A stretch of DNA of 64,000 bases from Annulohypoxylon bovei var. microspora (Eukaryota; Ascomycota; Sordariomycetes; Xylariales; Hypoxylaceae): positions 62,001 to 126,000 of the forward strand of contig MU405240.1 in the NCBI GenBank assembly GCA_022836615.1, in the 5' to 3' direction. A program made the position numbers and the translations under genes. Below the pieces are notes generated by a model. It saw only the letters and a list, made by a program, of their open reading frames with translations. It searched no databases and had not been told where the DNA came from. Shown here in pieces: positions 35,215-46,033 of the stretch. Each line of letters starts with the position of its first letter. The first letter of the stretch is position 1.

Positions 35215-38200
35215 CTACTCGAGCTTCAGGGCCTCGAACTGCTTGATGGTGCCCTCGAAGCCCTTGGCCTCGGACTCGAAGTCGGCGAGCCTCTTCTTCT
35301 CGGCCTCCTGGATGGCGGCCGTGACCTTCTGCTGGTAGCCGGGGTCCGAGAGGAGCTTCTGCTGCTTCGCGATGGCGAGGCGCGTCTTGTCGAGCTTCTT
35401 GTTGGCCTTGGAGATCTCGTCGTCGATGTCCACGCGGCCCTTGACGTGCAGGAATACAGCCGCCGAGCTGGACACCGAGAACGCCACGCACCCCGCGGGC
35501 CGCGCGTGCGAGCCCGAGGTCACTTCTATGCTGGTGACGCCTTTGCCGCCCAGTGACTTGATCGACTGCACCTGCTCGACTGCTGTCTGGTGCGCCGTAT
35601 CATCGTAGGTTTGTATGAAAACTATAGTCGCTTGTGTTAGTTCAGATCAAAAGACCACAAATACGAATAACTTACCCTTGACTTCGTCCTTGAGCGCATA
35701 TTCGGCCATCAAAGACCGAATACCTTTGGAACAGCCCTGTACGAGTTCGTAAGCAGCCTCGGCCACGGGGTTGTCCAGCTCGGGGTCGTAGACAGGGTAT
35801 CGGGCGAGCATGATAGACGGGGTTTCGTCGCCAGGTCGGCGCGGAAGACGTTGCCACAATTCTTCCGTGAGGAAAGGCATGAAGGGATGAATCAGCCTTA
35901 AAGCATTGTCAAGTGCTGTGTATAGTGTGTCAACAGCTGAACGCTTCTCATCTGCTGTCCCGTCCTGGATAAGGGCTTTCGAGTTCTCTATATATACGTC
36001 GCAGAGATGGTTGTACCAGTACTGGTATACCGTCAACGTTGACTTGTTGAAATCTCGGCCTGCGATAGACTCGTTGATCTCCTTGGCGGCTATGTTCATC
36101 TTATGGAGGATCCACTTCTCAGCAAGGGATTCTTTCCCGGTAAGTTTCTCACTCTTCTGAGGAACAAAGTCCTGGTCTATTTTACCAAGCACGTATTTCG
36201 TGGCCTGGTAGATTTTGTTGCAGAACTTTCGGTAGCCGTGCATGACTTTGATATCAAAATTGATATCTCCTCCACCAGTAGTGTAATTGATCATGCAAAA
36301 TCGAAGAGCATCAGCTCCACATTGAGGAATACCATCTGGGAAAGCCGTCTTCTGGTATTTCTTGGCTTTCTCGACTTCGCTAGGGTGTAGGTTTCCGAGG
36401 GCCAGCTTCTCGTGAAGTGTTTCTAGGGGAATTCCGCTGATGACATCGAGAGGATCAATGACGTTACCTAGAGACTTAGACATCTTTCTTCCCTCCGAGT
36501 CTCGCACGAGGGAGTGACAGTATACCTCGTAGAATGGAACCTCTCCAACCATCTTCAGGCCAAGCATAATCATTCTTGCAATCCAGAAGAACAATATGTC
36601 CCATCCAGTTTCAAGGATACTGGTTGGGTAAAGCGTCTGCAAGTCATGGGTCTGGTTGGGCCACCCAAGAGTTGAGAACGGCCATAATCCAGAAGAAAAC
36701 CACGTATCCAATACATCTTCGTCGCGCTCTAGTGTGAACTTCTTGCCTGGCAAAGCTTTTTCGGCCTTTGCACGGGCATCTTCCTCCGTCCGGCCAGAGA
36801 ACCACAACTTGTCTTCTGCTCGGTCACCTGCTTCGCCCTCGACATTGGCGAAGTAGACGGGACATTGGTGTCCCCACCAGAGTTGACGCGAAAGACACCA
36901 ATCATTAATATCTTCCATCCATCTGTAGTAACTCCTCTCGGCAGTCTCTGGCTTAATCTTAATCTGGCCATGCTTCACTGCCTTGATCGCCTCGGTGGCC
37001 ATATCCTTCATCTTCATCCACCACTGTGGCTTCATGATGGGTTCGATGACATCCTTCGACTTTTCACAAAGAGGGACTTTCATCGGATTGTCCTTCTTAT
37101 CTACGTAAAGCCCGCGCTCCTTGAGGTCAGTCTGGATGGAATACCTTACATCAAATCGCTTCTGGCCCTTGTACGGACCGGCATTTTCGTTCATGAATCC
37201 GTCATCCGTCAAGATATTAATGAATTTCAGGTTGTGTCTCTGGCCCAGCGCAAAATCGTTAGGGTCGTGAGCTGGGGTGATTTTTACCGCACCGGTACCA
37301 AAGTCTTGATCAACGTAGCTATCAGCCACAATGGGCATTATACGACCGGGAATGAAAGGGTGAATGGCATTCTTGCCAACGAGATGCTTGTATCGTTCGT
37401 CCATAGGGTGGACAGCGATACCAGTATCACCCAGCATCGTTTCGGGACGCGTAGTGGCAACCTCAATAGTCTCGTCGGTACCCTCGATGGGGTATTTGAA
37501 GTGGACGATAATTCCAAATTCAACCTTCTTGTCGTATCCAGGTACGTCGAGAAGTGTTCGCCCGGTCAATTCCTTGTTGCCGACCTCCAGATTGGAAAGC
37601 GCTGTGTTGAGCTTTGTGCACCAGTTGACGAGACGATTCGCGCGATATATGGTTCCTTCCTCGTGGAGCTTGACGAACGTTTCCGTCACGGCGGCACTTA
37701 GGTTCTTATCCATAGTAAATGCCTCCCTGCTCCAATCGGTTGAGCCACCCATCTTACGCTGCGCATTGTTGATTCGCTTGTGGTAGTCTTCCTTCCACTC
37801 CCAGACAGTCTCCACGAACTTCTTGCGTCCTAGGTCGTGTCGGGTCTTGCCTTGTCGTCTCCATAACCTAGTCTACAGTCAGCACATGTGTTGATAGACT
37901 AATGAACGAGACATTGGTACGAACATGTTCTCGACAACGCTTTGGGTACTAATACCAGCATGATCACAGCCAGGCAGCCACAGTGTTGTCTTGCCATGCA
38001 TACGGTTCCATCTGATCATGACATCCTGAAGAGAGTTACCCAAAGCGTGGCCCATGTGTAAGGCTCCCGTCACGTTCGGGGGTGGTATGACGATCACGAA
38101 GGATCCCTCCTCTTTCACCTTGCCATCGGGGGTAAATTGGGGTTTGAAGAAACCCGACTTCTCCCACCACTCGTACCAGGCACTCTCGACGGCGATCGGG

Positions 38201-38628
38201 TTGTAAGCTTTTAGCTGAGGGTCATCGAGGGATCGAAGTCGCTTCTTCTCGCCGAGCGGGGTCTCTTCGACATAGGGAGGGAGGGCCTCTTCTTCGGCTT
38301 TCTGAGCTTTAGCCTTCTTCTCCTTTGCCTTGCTGGTGGCAGCAGGGGCAGCCTGGGAAGCCTTGGCCTTCTTCTGTTCGAACTTAGCGGCCTTCTCAGC
38401 CTTCTTACGTTCCTTCTCTAATTCCTTCTCGGTCTTGACCTTGGCACCGGTTGGTGCTGCACCTGCATCTTGACCTTGGGCGTGCACACCAGGACCATCG
38501 GACTGTCCTGCAGCTTCTTTCACAGCACCCTTAGTATCTGCGGCGACTGGGGGTGGTGCGCCCTCGCCAACCTTGCTAGGTCCCTCGGGCGCGTTAATGG
38601 GGTTACCACGGCCACTGTTAGTAGCCAT
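35215..38628 (-). CDS. Valyl-tRNA synthetase, probably cytosolic and mitochondrial
   Basis: Class Ia synthetase that charges tRNA-Val. Three exons on the minus strand: 38628-37925, 37867-35676 and 35621-35215 (1100 residues from ATG 38628), with introns of 57 and 54 nt. Both junctions restore family sequence (VVENMLWRRQGKTRHD and KDEVKVFIQTYDD). Seen in order: a Lys/Ala-rich appended N-terminus (about residues 62-115), the HIGH-type motif HMGH at 191-194 in PPPNVTGALHMGHALGN, the editing domain with TTRPETMLGDT from about 372, KMSKS at 696-700 (GRKMSKSLGN), an anticodon-binding helical domain, and a C-terminal coiled coil (DEISKANKKLDKTRLAIAKQQKLL). The length is normal. The frame stays open upstream of the ATG and encodes an Arg-rich, presequence-like peptide (separate entry), so one gene probably serves both compartments, as VAS1 does in yeast. 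Confidence 0.97.
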
Positions 38629-38709
38629 TGTGGCACGATTGAAGTGAATGATTGGTCTGTATGGCGGCCTGCGCACCCAGAGTGCTCGAAGTAATAGCCT
38701 AGACAACTT
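38629..38709 (-). other. Non-AUG N-terminal extension of valyl-tRNA synthetase, candidate mitochondrial presequence
   Basis: In frame with the synthetase, upstream of its first ATG, there is no stop back to 38869-38871 and no ATG. The last 25 codons read SRLLLRALWVRRPPYRPII followed by a few more residues: six Arg, no acidic residue, amphipathic character, as in mitochondrial targeting peptides. Candidate near-cognate starts are TTG at 38706-38704 (A at -3) and AAG at 38709-38707. Yeast GRS1 uses TTG and ALA1 uses ACG in the same way. An unseen upstream exon with ATG is the alternative. Confidence 0.55.
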
Positions 38710-39495
38710 GGCGGTATTTAATTGAGAGTGAATTGGAAAATGGTTTGTGGCATTTGGTTGGGGTAGATTGTTGTTTATATCAAAATCTACGTCGCTTCCG
38801 TTCTCGTCCTCGAAAGTTTCTTGAGAGTCACAGAGGGGTAAGCACCACCGGTTCTTTACCTGCCGCTTTTATCGCTTATCGATAATTGATAGTGGGATGT
38901 GCTTTCCTAAGGTACCCATATTGCCCATACTACCAAGCGGTACGTACCTCCTCATTCTTTACATCATTGGTGCACCCCTTGATGTCGTCTCTTACAACAT
39001 TGATAGGTCAATAGGTATTCATAAAGTTTTCCTAGTTTTCATTCTCACAGGAATTATAAAGAATGATTAGGAAAACTTTGGAGTGTAACTAATGCACTCC
39101 TTCCTCCGATCTTGTTCCTAGAGAACGACACACACTCGAGCTTCCAGTTTCAAGCAACTTAGGACGAAAGACATGAGATGAACTATATAGCACAATAGTC
39201 CAGCTTCTTATATTTGAATACATCGCATCGCAGAGCTCATACCTGGCTAGCAAGAGGAATTGTAGAATAATAATATCTAGGGATTCTCTATGTACATACA
39301 ACCCAGGCTGGAGAGCCTCCTAATTAGGTGCCTGACTAGATGATTGATATCCTCACTATTGGATCTGTACCACGTCTCCTCGTCGACCGGCAACCCTATA
39401 ACAATTAGGAGCCGGATCTGGATATACCACCATTAACTCCTATTCTCCTAAGAAACCCCCGAGTAAACTCAACCGCTCCCCTCCACCTTCGCCGC
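38710..39495. other. Intergenic between the valyl-tRNA synthetase and DUF3074 genes
   Basis: About 790 bases. It contains the 5' region of the synthetase gene (to about 38.9 kb) and the 3' side of the DUF3074 gene. No additional gene, RNA or repeat of note was seen. Confidence 0.5.
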
Positions 39496-40635
39496 CTACC
39501 TAACATCCGGACCGGCCTCGTTCGACGTCTCCTCCGACACCGTCGGCAAGCTGCCGACTTCGACTCCCGAGGAAACACGCGGCACAGTTGCCGCATCGCT
39601 ATTACCATCTACGCTCCTATTCGTCTCTTCCTTCTTCCCACCCCCGTTCGGCACCACATCCTTCGTCTTGACCCCCTTCGCCCTCTCCTTCGCGATCCAC
39701 CCCAGGAACAGCGGCACGTCCTTCCAGATGACGCCTGGCGCCGCCAGGTTCTGCACCCACGCGGGCAGGGCGCCCGCGGCGTCGCTCGCCGTCGCCATCA
39801 GCCACTCCACGCTCCCCTTGCCCTCTCCTCCGTCCGCAACCCGGCGTATCCTCTCCACGCTGACGTAGTACGCGACCTGCGCGCCCTTCTGCCTCGCCAG
39901 CATGCTCTGCTCCGCCTTCTCGCCGAAGTCCGGCACCGGGATGCTGACGACCACGAACTCCCTTCCCCCGTCCGCGTCCCCGGCCGGCCCCAGCACCGCC
40001 GCCGTCATCTGCAGGACGGGGAACGTGCGGTCCTTGAGCACGGGCTTCCCGATGCGGTGCCGCATCTCCTCGACGACGAGCTTGAACGCGCCCCACGTGA
40101 CGCCGCCGTCCTCGACCTCGACGCCGCCGCAGTCCCACGCCAGCGCCTCGTGCGCCGCGAGGCACGCCGGCGTGAACGCCTTCTCGGACTCGGCGTGGTG
40201 CTCGCGGAAGCAGCGCGCGAACTCGTCCCAGCTGGCGGACCCGCGCTCCGGCGCGTCCTCGTGCACGCTCCTCCGGCAGCACCACGTCTCGCCCCTGACC
40301 TTTCCCCCCTTCGCGCCCCTCGCGTCCCCGCCCTCGCGCGCCGCGCTCCTGGCCTCCACCTTCTCCAGCTCGGCCGCCGGGACCGCGCGCTCGAGCACCT
40401 GCACCTTCGCCTTGGATTCCGGGTGCGCGTGGGTGCCCTTCGGCTTCCAGAGCCCGGGGTCGGGCTTGGCGTCGCCGGACCCCTTGGGCGCCGCGGAGTC
40501 GATGAACGGCACGGCCTCCTGCAGGATCGCGAGCAGCAGGGGCGCGAGGTCGTCCGCCGACGCGCCGGCCGGCGGGAGCTGCGAGGAGAGCAGGCCCCGG
40601 AGGCGGACCAGGGGGCCTAGTGTGTTATTAGACAT
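39496..40635 (-). CDS. DUF3074 (START-like) domain protein
   Basis: A single-exon frame of 379 residues from ATG 40635 (MSNNTLGPLVRL). The open frame runs on to 40842 but only from a GTG, and that part has the A+T-rich look of a 5' leader. The product is strongly G+C- and Ala/Gly/Glu-rich. The central region follows the fungal DUF3074 pattern: WCCRRSVHEDAPERGSASW then FRCFREHHAESEKAFTP-like sequence, TWGAFKLVVEEMRHRIG, RTFPVLQMTAAV, FVVVSIPVPDF, YVSVERIRRV and EWLMATASDAAGALPAWVQNLA. This family is related in fold to START lipid-binding domains; no activity is established. A Ser/Thr-rich tail ends the protein. Base composition differs sharply from its flanks, which seems to be a coding effect rather than transfer. 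Confidence 0.85.
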   Translation of the reverse strand: MSNNTLGPLVRLRGLLSSQLPPAGASADDLAPLLLAILQEAVPFIDSAAPKGSGDAKPDPGLWKPKGTHAHPESKAKVQVLERAVPAAELEKVEARSAAREGGDARGAKGGKVRGETWCCRRSVHEDAPERGSASWDEFARCFREHHAESEKAFTPACLAAHEALAWDCGGVEVEDGGVTWGAFKLVVEEMRHRIGKPVLKDRTFPVLQMTAAVLGPAGDADGGREFVVVSIPVPDFGEKAEQSMLARQKGAQVAYYVSVERIRRVADGGEGKGSVEWLMATASDAAGALPAWVQNLAAPGVIWKDVPLFLGWIAKERAKGVKTKDVVPNGGGKKEETNRSVDGNSDAATVPRVSSGVEVGSLPTVSEETSNEAGPDVR

Positions 40636-41539
40636 AGTATGTAGGTAGGCAAAAAAAAAGTCTAATAGGCCTTTTCGAACTTGATTTTGTGCCAAATGGT
40701 TACTATGTAAATCAAGAAAAAACGGGAATAAAGATTGTAAACTTTGTGAAATCTCCTCGTCTCGTAAAAGTCGGATTAGAAAACGAATTGCGAATGTTTG
40801 CTTGCGCGCGTCTGTCTCAATATTGTGACGCAGGCAAAACACCCAGGTAGGTAATCTGCTCGAATTAACCGTTTCAAGGGGCTTTGTAGAAGCTAGTCTT
40901 CATCGAACCGATCCAAACCGACCCTCATTAACTAATAAAACACCGAATCAAAGACAAAAACAAAAAAAACACCTGGATAGATAAGAGATATATGTGGTGA
41001 CACAAGCCCAAATGAAATCCTAATAATTATTACATAGCGTTGTGTTGATTCCTTAGGCAAAAGGCTCGTATGAGTTATCGAATATGTAGATCATCTAGGG
41101 CACCAGCCTTTGATATCCGGCTTCAAAATGCCGAATCGTGATGTGTAGCTTCGAGTGGCCTGCGTCATTCAATATGTGGGGGCAGACAAACATTGGGTTC
41201 CATGATCGATTGCCGGCAGGGTTCCCAGCTTGCACTCGACCAGTCAACCCCTTACTGTAGGAGGCTGAGTCGTATCTGCGTAGTAATAAGAGACTCAATT
41301 CATACACTCATGCAGTGACATGCGGGGTGAGTTGCAATTAGTTTGATAGGGGATCATTTCTCCCCTAGTTACGTTATTAATATTAGGTACTCTAGCTATA
41401 TGCTTTCTTTCGTGTCATATCCGGTCCAAGTTCTTTTTGCCTTGGACCGTGCTCGTCATCTAGTAGGTTGCATGTGTATGTACAGATCTCTAGGTATAGT
41501 ATTTAGTAAGTACGCGTCGTTTCCTGGTTCAAAACTCCT
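40636..41539. other. Intergenic between the DUF3074 gene and CYP51
   Basis: About 900 bases. The right part is the expected 3' UTR of CYP51 and the left part the leader and promoter of the DUF3074 gene, including a TAGGTAGG word at 40641-40648. No further gene seen. Confidence 0.5.
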
Positions 41540-43248
41540 CTACCAGTTTCGCTTTTCCCAGTGAATGTTAGCTGGCTCGAGCGGCCGAGAGAATAGAGAG
41601 GCGTAATCTGTGCCAACCACATCGTTACTTCCGTCGACATTCCTGAATTTGAACTCGCGAACAATCATGGCCGTGATAGTCTGCAGTTGGGCGTTGGCAA
41701 ACTGCTCGCCAATGCAACGATGTCTCCCGGCACCAAAGGGGAGGTAAGGTGAGTTTCCGCCCTTGCTGACCATACCATATCCGTAGTCGATCTTCTCCTC
41801 TTCTTCAGCAGTGTTACGTACGATAGTCGGGGCAATAGGCGAGTCCTTATTCCATCGTGTAGGCTCCCACCTGTCCGGATCAGGGAAGTACTGAGGATCC
41901 GTTGAGGTCACACCAGAGGCAGCAAGCACAGTATGGCTAGTAGGAATGACATATTTCGTTCCGGGAACTTGCATGGGAGACTTGACGGCTCGCAAAATAG
42001 AGTGGATGGGAGCGTGAAGTCTGAGCGTTTCCTTGACGATAGCCTGATTCAATGGAAGTTTGGCGAGATCCTCGTACTTCAGCGGTGGTAGTTCGGCGCC
42101 AAGAGCCTCGACTTGCTCGCGGTACAGCGCTTCCATGATATCGGGGCGCGAAGCGAGACGCAGCATCATCCATGAGCTTGTTGAAGAGGAAGAGTGTTGG
42201 CCTGCCATGAGTAATGCAATCAACATGTGCGCAATCTCGTGGTCGGGAACCACAGTGCCATTCTTGTAAGTCGAGTTCATCAAATGCCACATCATATCCA
42301 GCTCATCACTCTTGCCAGCAGCACGACGTTCCTTGATGGTGTCCATGTAAATCTTCGAGATAGTCCTCTGGGCGTTGTCGCGTCTCTTGTTCCAGGGCAA
42401 TGGGGCCCAGTGAAGCATAAAGTTAAACGGAGTGAATCCCATATCCAAATCGTGGTACAAATCAGCCAGCGACTCGTCGAACTTGCTCCGGATCTCCTTC
42501 CCCTGAAGAGAGTGAGAGGCGGTGAAGATAGTAATCTGGGCCATGGTTTTAGAAATATTAACGACTCCCGACTTGCCCTTGAAATCGGGGCATCTCTTCA
42601 AGTAGCTAGAGACCTCGTCGGCGATAATGGGCACGTAGGATTGGAAGGCGGCCGTGGTAAGGGCGATTTTCATGAACTATCCAACATGTTAACACAAATT
42701 TCCCGGCGCGACTAGAGAATACTGGCGGTCGTCTACCTTTTTCTGCTCCATGAGCTTGGAGTTGGGGCAGTCATAGACGACATCCTTTCCAAAGACAGGG
42801 GTGGTTAAGACGGTATAGATGTCTTCGGCGCAGACGTCCTTAATCTTGCCATTGAGGACGAAGTCGTTTCCGGTAGTTCCAAGATATACGGTGGTCTTTT
42901 TTCCGAGAAGGACGAAGGTGAAGATATCGCCAAACTGACACGTCTGTTAGTACCTACGCGACCTAATTTAAGGGTTCCGGGAGGGGATAAGGGGCACGGT
43001 ACCTTTTCTCGGTTTTCCTTGAAGAATCGGGGAGGGTCCATTCCATAGGTGATGGTACTCCCTATCAAGGGAAACCAGTGGAAGACGACGGGAGGCTCAT
43101 TTGGGTTCTTGAAGAGGATTTGCTGGAGGACATTGAAAAATACGGTCAAGAATAAAAGGCCAACAGCGATAACACCGACTTGCGACGGAGTAGAAAGCTG
43201 CGACATGTATTGGGACACAGGTCCCTGGATATCCTCTAAAATCCCCAT
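41540..43248 (-). CDS. cyp51B: Lanosterol/eburicol 14-alpha-demethylase, CYP51B type
   Basis: ER-membrane cytochrome P450 of ergosterol synthesis that removes the 14-alpha methyl group; the target of azole fungicides. Three exons on the minus strand: 43248-43003, 42934-42737 and 42676-41540 (526 residues, the usual length), with introns of 68 and 60 nt, all in phase 0. Seen: an N-terminal membrane anchor (GVIAVGLLFLTVFFNVL), substrate-recognition region TVLTTPVFGKDVVYDCPNSK, I-helix AGQHSSSST (about 306-314), ExxR at 364-367 (KETLRLH), and heme loop PFGAGRHRCIGEQFA with Cys469 as axial ligand. The DVVYDCPNSK version favours the CYP51B paralogue over CYP51A. Tyr is retained at 122 and 136, positions altered in azole-resistant isolates of other fungi. 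No other ergosterol gene is adjacent. The ORF opens at 43260 through TTG; ATG 43248 is the standard start (MGILEDIQ). Confidence 0.98.
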
Positions 43249-45489
43249 TTCTAAAACCAATCGCTACTGAGTAGTCGTGAACTGCACATGTAGCTTGAAA
43301 GACTCTAGAAGACTTTGGAAGGTGAGGACTAAATTTGAGATAGGAAATCTTAGGAGGGAGTTTAATAAATACAAAAACTTGAGGGTCAAGTCGAAACCCT
43401 TTTTGGTAAAAGATGGCAAGAGATTGGCCAATCGATAGGGGGTTCGACATCGGCCCATGTTCCCCATCCAGGAACCACACTAAAAAGGTACATAGATACC
43501 TCGTATTCGGATTTCCACGCGTTGTGATTTAAATGTTTATTTCATAAGCGCATACTTTATTTCCAGGAAGTCTAATGCCGCGCATGGAAAGTTCCAAGGG
43601 TCGACTAAATCGTAGACATCGTCTGTTCCTTAGCCAATTACGAAACAAGAACATCTCATAGGTTTACACCGCTACCGAAACCATTTGAACTACGTCAATG
43701 TGTAAAATTACGCTTGATATGTCCAGACACGCTGGTTGGCAATTCCACAGTGACGGTATCCAGTACGATCAGTCTGTTAAGGCATGACAATGATACGATG
43801 TATAATTACATTTGACTCGATATGTCTTGGCAAGGTTCTTTAACACTTTCCTACTCAATAATACCAACTAACTAGCCAGGTAGTTTTGAAAATTTTGTGT
43901 TTAATAGTTGAGCCATCCGGCAACATAGGATTAATAATTGTCATTCTTCTCGGGATATTGCACCTAATCAAACCTCAATTAGGAGATTATTAGTATCCGA
44001 AAGAAGTATTTCCTATACCCTTCGAATAGCATTCGTTACAATCAGCTATTGTTAACTAGTCGGATTTAACTCTTTTGTAATACCTCAATCCCTCTATCTA
44101 CATTAAGTATGTGTGTAAATACTTCTCCCACCTAACAACACCTAGGTAGCCTTCACTAAGAACCAGCCAAGGAGCCACTTCTTCAACTCTCGAACCAAGG
44201 AAACAATCCTTTACAAATCGACAGCTCAGATATAATCATTGGGTCTCACGAAGATTGACATATGCAGGCCCCCTAAACCATCATGTCAGTATTCGGGTGA
44301 TCGATGGTCGTCTATAACACCTCGTATTCGGGTTCGTGCCTCTTATCTAATGTGCATGAGAGCCAGCGCTCAAGCCACTATTGTGGCGCAGAAGTGTTAA
44401 AGATTCTATTAACCTTGGAACTCTAATCGTCAATGACGTATTATGGATGTCCCCTACTGGTAAATACTTAGGTAGACTCTAATATGCGTATTATACTTGT
44501 TGGTGATAACATGTATGTACCTCGTCGGCGTAGAATACTACCTACTCTCGAGTATTTCGCTGAATAACATGGATGTTGAACTACCTACCTAGTAAGGCTA
44601 TCCCTCATACAGAAGCCTCCGCAAGTCTTCCTGCCTTCATGACTCCGAAATTATCAAGCTCAATATCATGTCCATTGTAACCTACTAGCTCATTAATCTT
44701 GAAGTGAGTTATTCAAGTCCAACGGCTCAAGGACTGCCGAGGTTAGCGGCAAAATCCCATGATTCCCATCATAAAGGAAAGCATAATATTTTAGGCAGCT
44801 CCTTTCATGGGCATGTATTATCACTATATAAATAAGTATAAGAAATAAAGACGTAGTATGTATATCAGGTCCACTCCCTTTACCTCAAACAACGATTACT
44901 TGTCTAGCAATGAAGCTACTCACAGGAAAGGGCTTCTCATCCCTCTTTACCTACCTACCTAACTAGTGATGAATCAACTACTATTAAAAATAGCAAAATT
45001 TTAAACGTAGAATTCCACCTTAGTATGACTTTATATGCAGTTAACTTGTAAGGACCTTATATAGAAAAGGAATTGCTTAGGTTAAAACGCCGTATAAACA
45101 CATAAGTCCACTATTCTACTACCTTGGATAGAAGGCTTTCCAACACTAAATTAGTAAGGTAGCTAAGGCAAGTTCTGTGACATGTTAAAGCATCCCCTTA
45201 TTCCTCGAATAGACGCCTTTTGAGTATCTACGCTATAATCCTCTCTATCTGAGTCCCTAGGTACCTAGTAGGTCACTTAGCCCCGAGATGTCACCAAGTC
45301 CTTTCGAGATACAAGTGATTAGCGAGGCGCAATGAGAATTTGTGCCACTAAATATTAATAGGATAGAGATCTCGAGAGCAGCCCGTGCCATTAAGTTTTC
45401 CATACCGTACCTAGCGTCTTTCTAGGTGACTGTGCTGAACAAACTTTGTTAGCGTGCAAACTCGTCACTTGTCACTTGTCAGTCACCTA

Positions 45490-45496
45490 TGAGTCA
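45490..45496. promoter_or_regulatory. TGAGTCA, Gcn4/CPC1-type site
   Basis: A perfect TGASTCA match, about 200 bases upstream of the small gene's ATG, within a cluster of GTCAC repeats (CGTCACTTGTCACTTGTCAG). Cross-pathway-control bZIP factors bind this word in fungi; function here is inference. Confidence 0.4.
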
Positions 45497-45631
45497 CCCG
45501 TCTGCCACCTGTCAGACACCCGATGGCTCAAGCGCTATGACCAATTGCTGCAGCTGTCAGCAGCCGCCAGCAGCCTGCACTAACAGACCGCCCTGGATTC
45601 TGCCGCCGCAAAAAAATCTCACCGCCCGCAC

Positions 45632-45646
45632 CCAATGGTATAAATA
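45632..45646 (+). promoter_or_regulatory. CCAAT box and TATA box of the small gene
   Basis: CCAAT at 45632-45636 is followed at once by TATAAATA at 45639-45646, 55 bases before the ATG at 45694. A T-rich pyrimidine tract (45673-45693) lies between TATA and ATG, as in strongly expressed fungal genes. Confidence 0.6.
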
Positions 45647-45693
45647 CCCAAATCCCCTCGCGGACTTTCAATCTTTTTTTTTCTTTCTTCTTC

Positions 45694-46033
45694 ATGTCGA
45701 CAAGTGAGTTCTCCCCTCTCCCACCTGCTCCCAAGCACAAACCCAAGCCTCAATTCCAATCCTTCACCAAATAACCATCAATCCAATCAACCAATCAATC
45801 ATTCAGCAACTAACCGCCCCGCGCAATAGTACTTCAGAGAATCATTTCTATAGTAGTCGTCCCACTCTGTGTTCCTTACAGGAGCCACAGATCCCACCCT
45901 GGTTGATGAGCCATATCCCCGTCGCCCTAGAGTGAATATCTATTTCGGGAACACTGCTGCCTCTGGCTGCTTTGTTCCTTACTTTCGATCTGTCCGCAAG
46001 GATGGCGGTATCCTCGCGAGAGGTGCTGTATAG
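45694..46033 (+). CDS. Small two-exon protein, 53 residues, unknown function
   Basis: I do not recognise the family. Exon 1 is only 10 bases (45694-45703, ATG TCG ACA A) and is followed by a consensus donor GTGAGT. The intron runs 45704-45881 (178 nt) and ends CTTACAG. Exon 2 is 45882-46033 and ends in TAG. The product starts MSTRATDPTLVDEPYPRR and continues PRVNIYFGNTAASGCFVPYF, then SVRKDGGILARGAV: a basic, compact peptide with one Cys and no signal peptide or membrane segment. Support comes from the splice sites, the unbroken frame and the TATA/CCAAT promoter, not from homology. The intron is longer than others here, with CTAAC near 45812. The -3 base of the ATG is T, which is not ideal. 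It is too short to be found by ordinary ORF cut-offs. Confidence 0.6.

Larger units (their letters stand above)
43249..45693. other. Intergenic, divergent promoters of CYP51 and a small gene
   Basis: About 2.4 kb, moderately A+T-rich, with no supported gene. It should contain the CYP51 promoter on its left and the promoter of the small two-exon gene on its right. Palindromic words occur at 44581-44593 and 44949-44960. Near 45450-45530 there is a run of GTCAC/GTCAG words that includes a TGAGTCA site. Confidence 0.45.

Noticed and set aside
36865..37786. A 278-codon plus-strand frame
   Set aside because: Antisense to the valyl-tRNA synthetase exon; codon structure of the synthetase explains it.
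39617..40285. A 222-codon minus frame and long plus-strand frames (39902-40648)
   Set aside because: Arg/Gly/Ala-rich translations in other frames of the G+C-rich DUF3074 gene.
38870..43248. Possibility that the DUF3074 gene and CYP51 form a metabolic cluster
   Set aside because: Both are housekeeping or general-family genes; no polyketide synthase, peptide synthetase, terpene synthase or dedicated transporter is nearby.
45489..45746. 72-codon frames on both strands across the small-gene promoter
   Set aside because: They run through the TATA box and poly-T tract; the alternative two-exon small gene fits the signals better.
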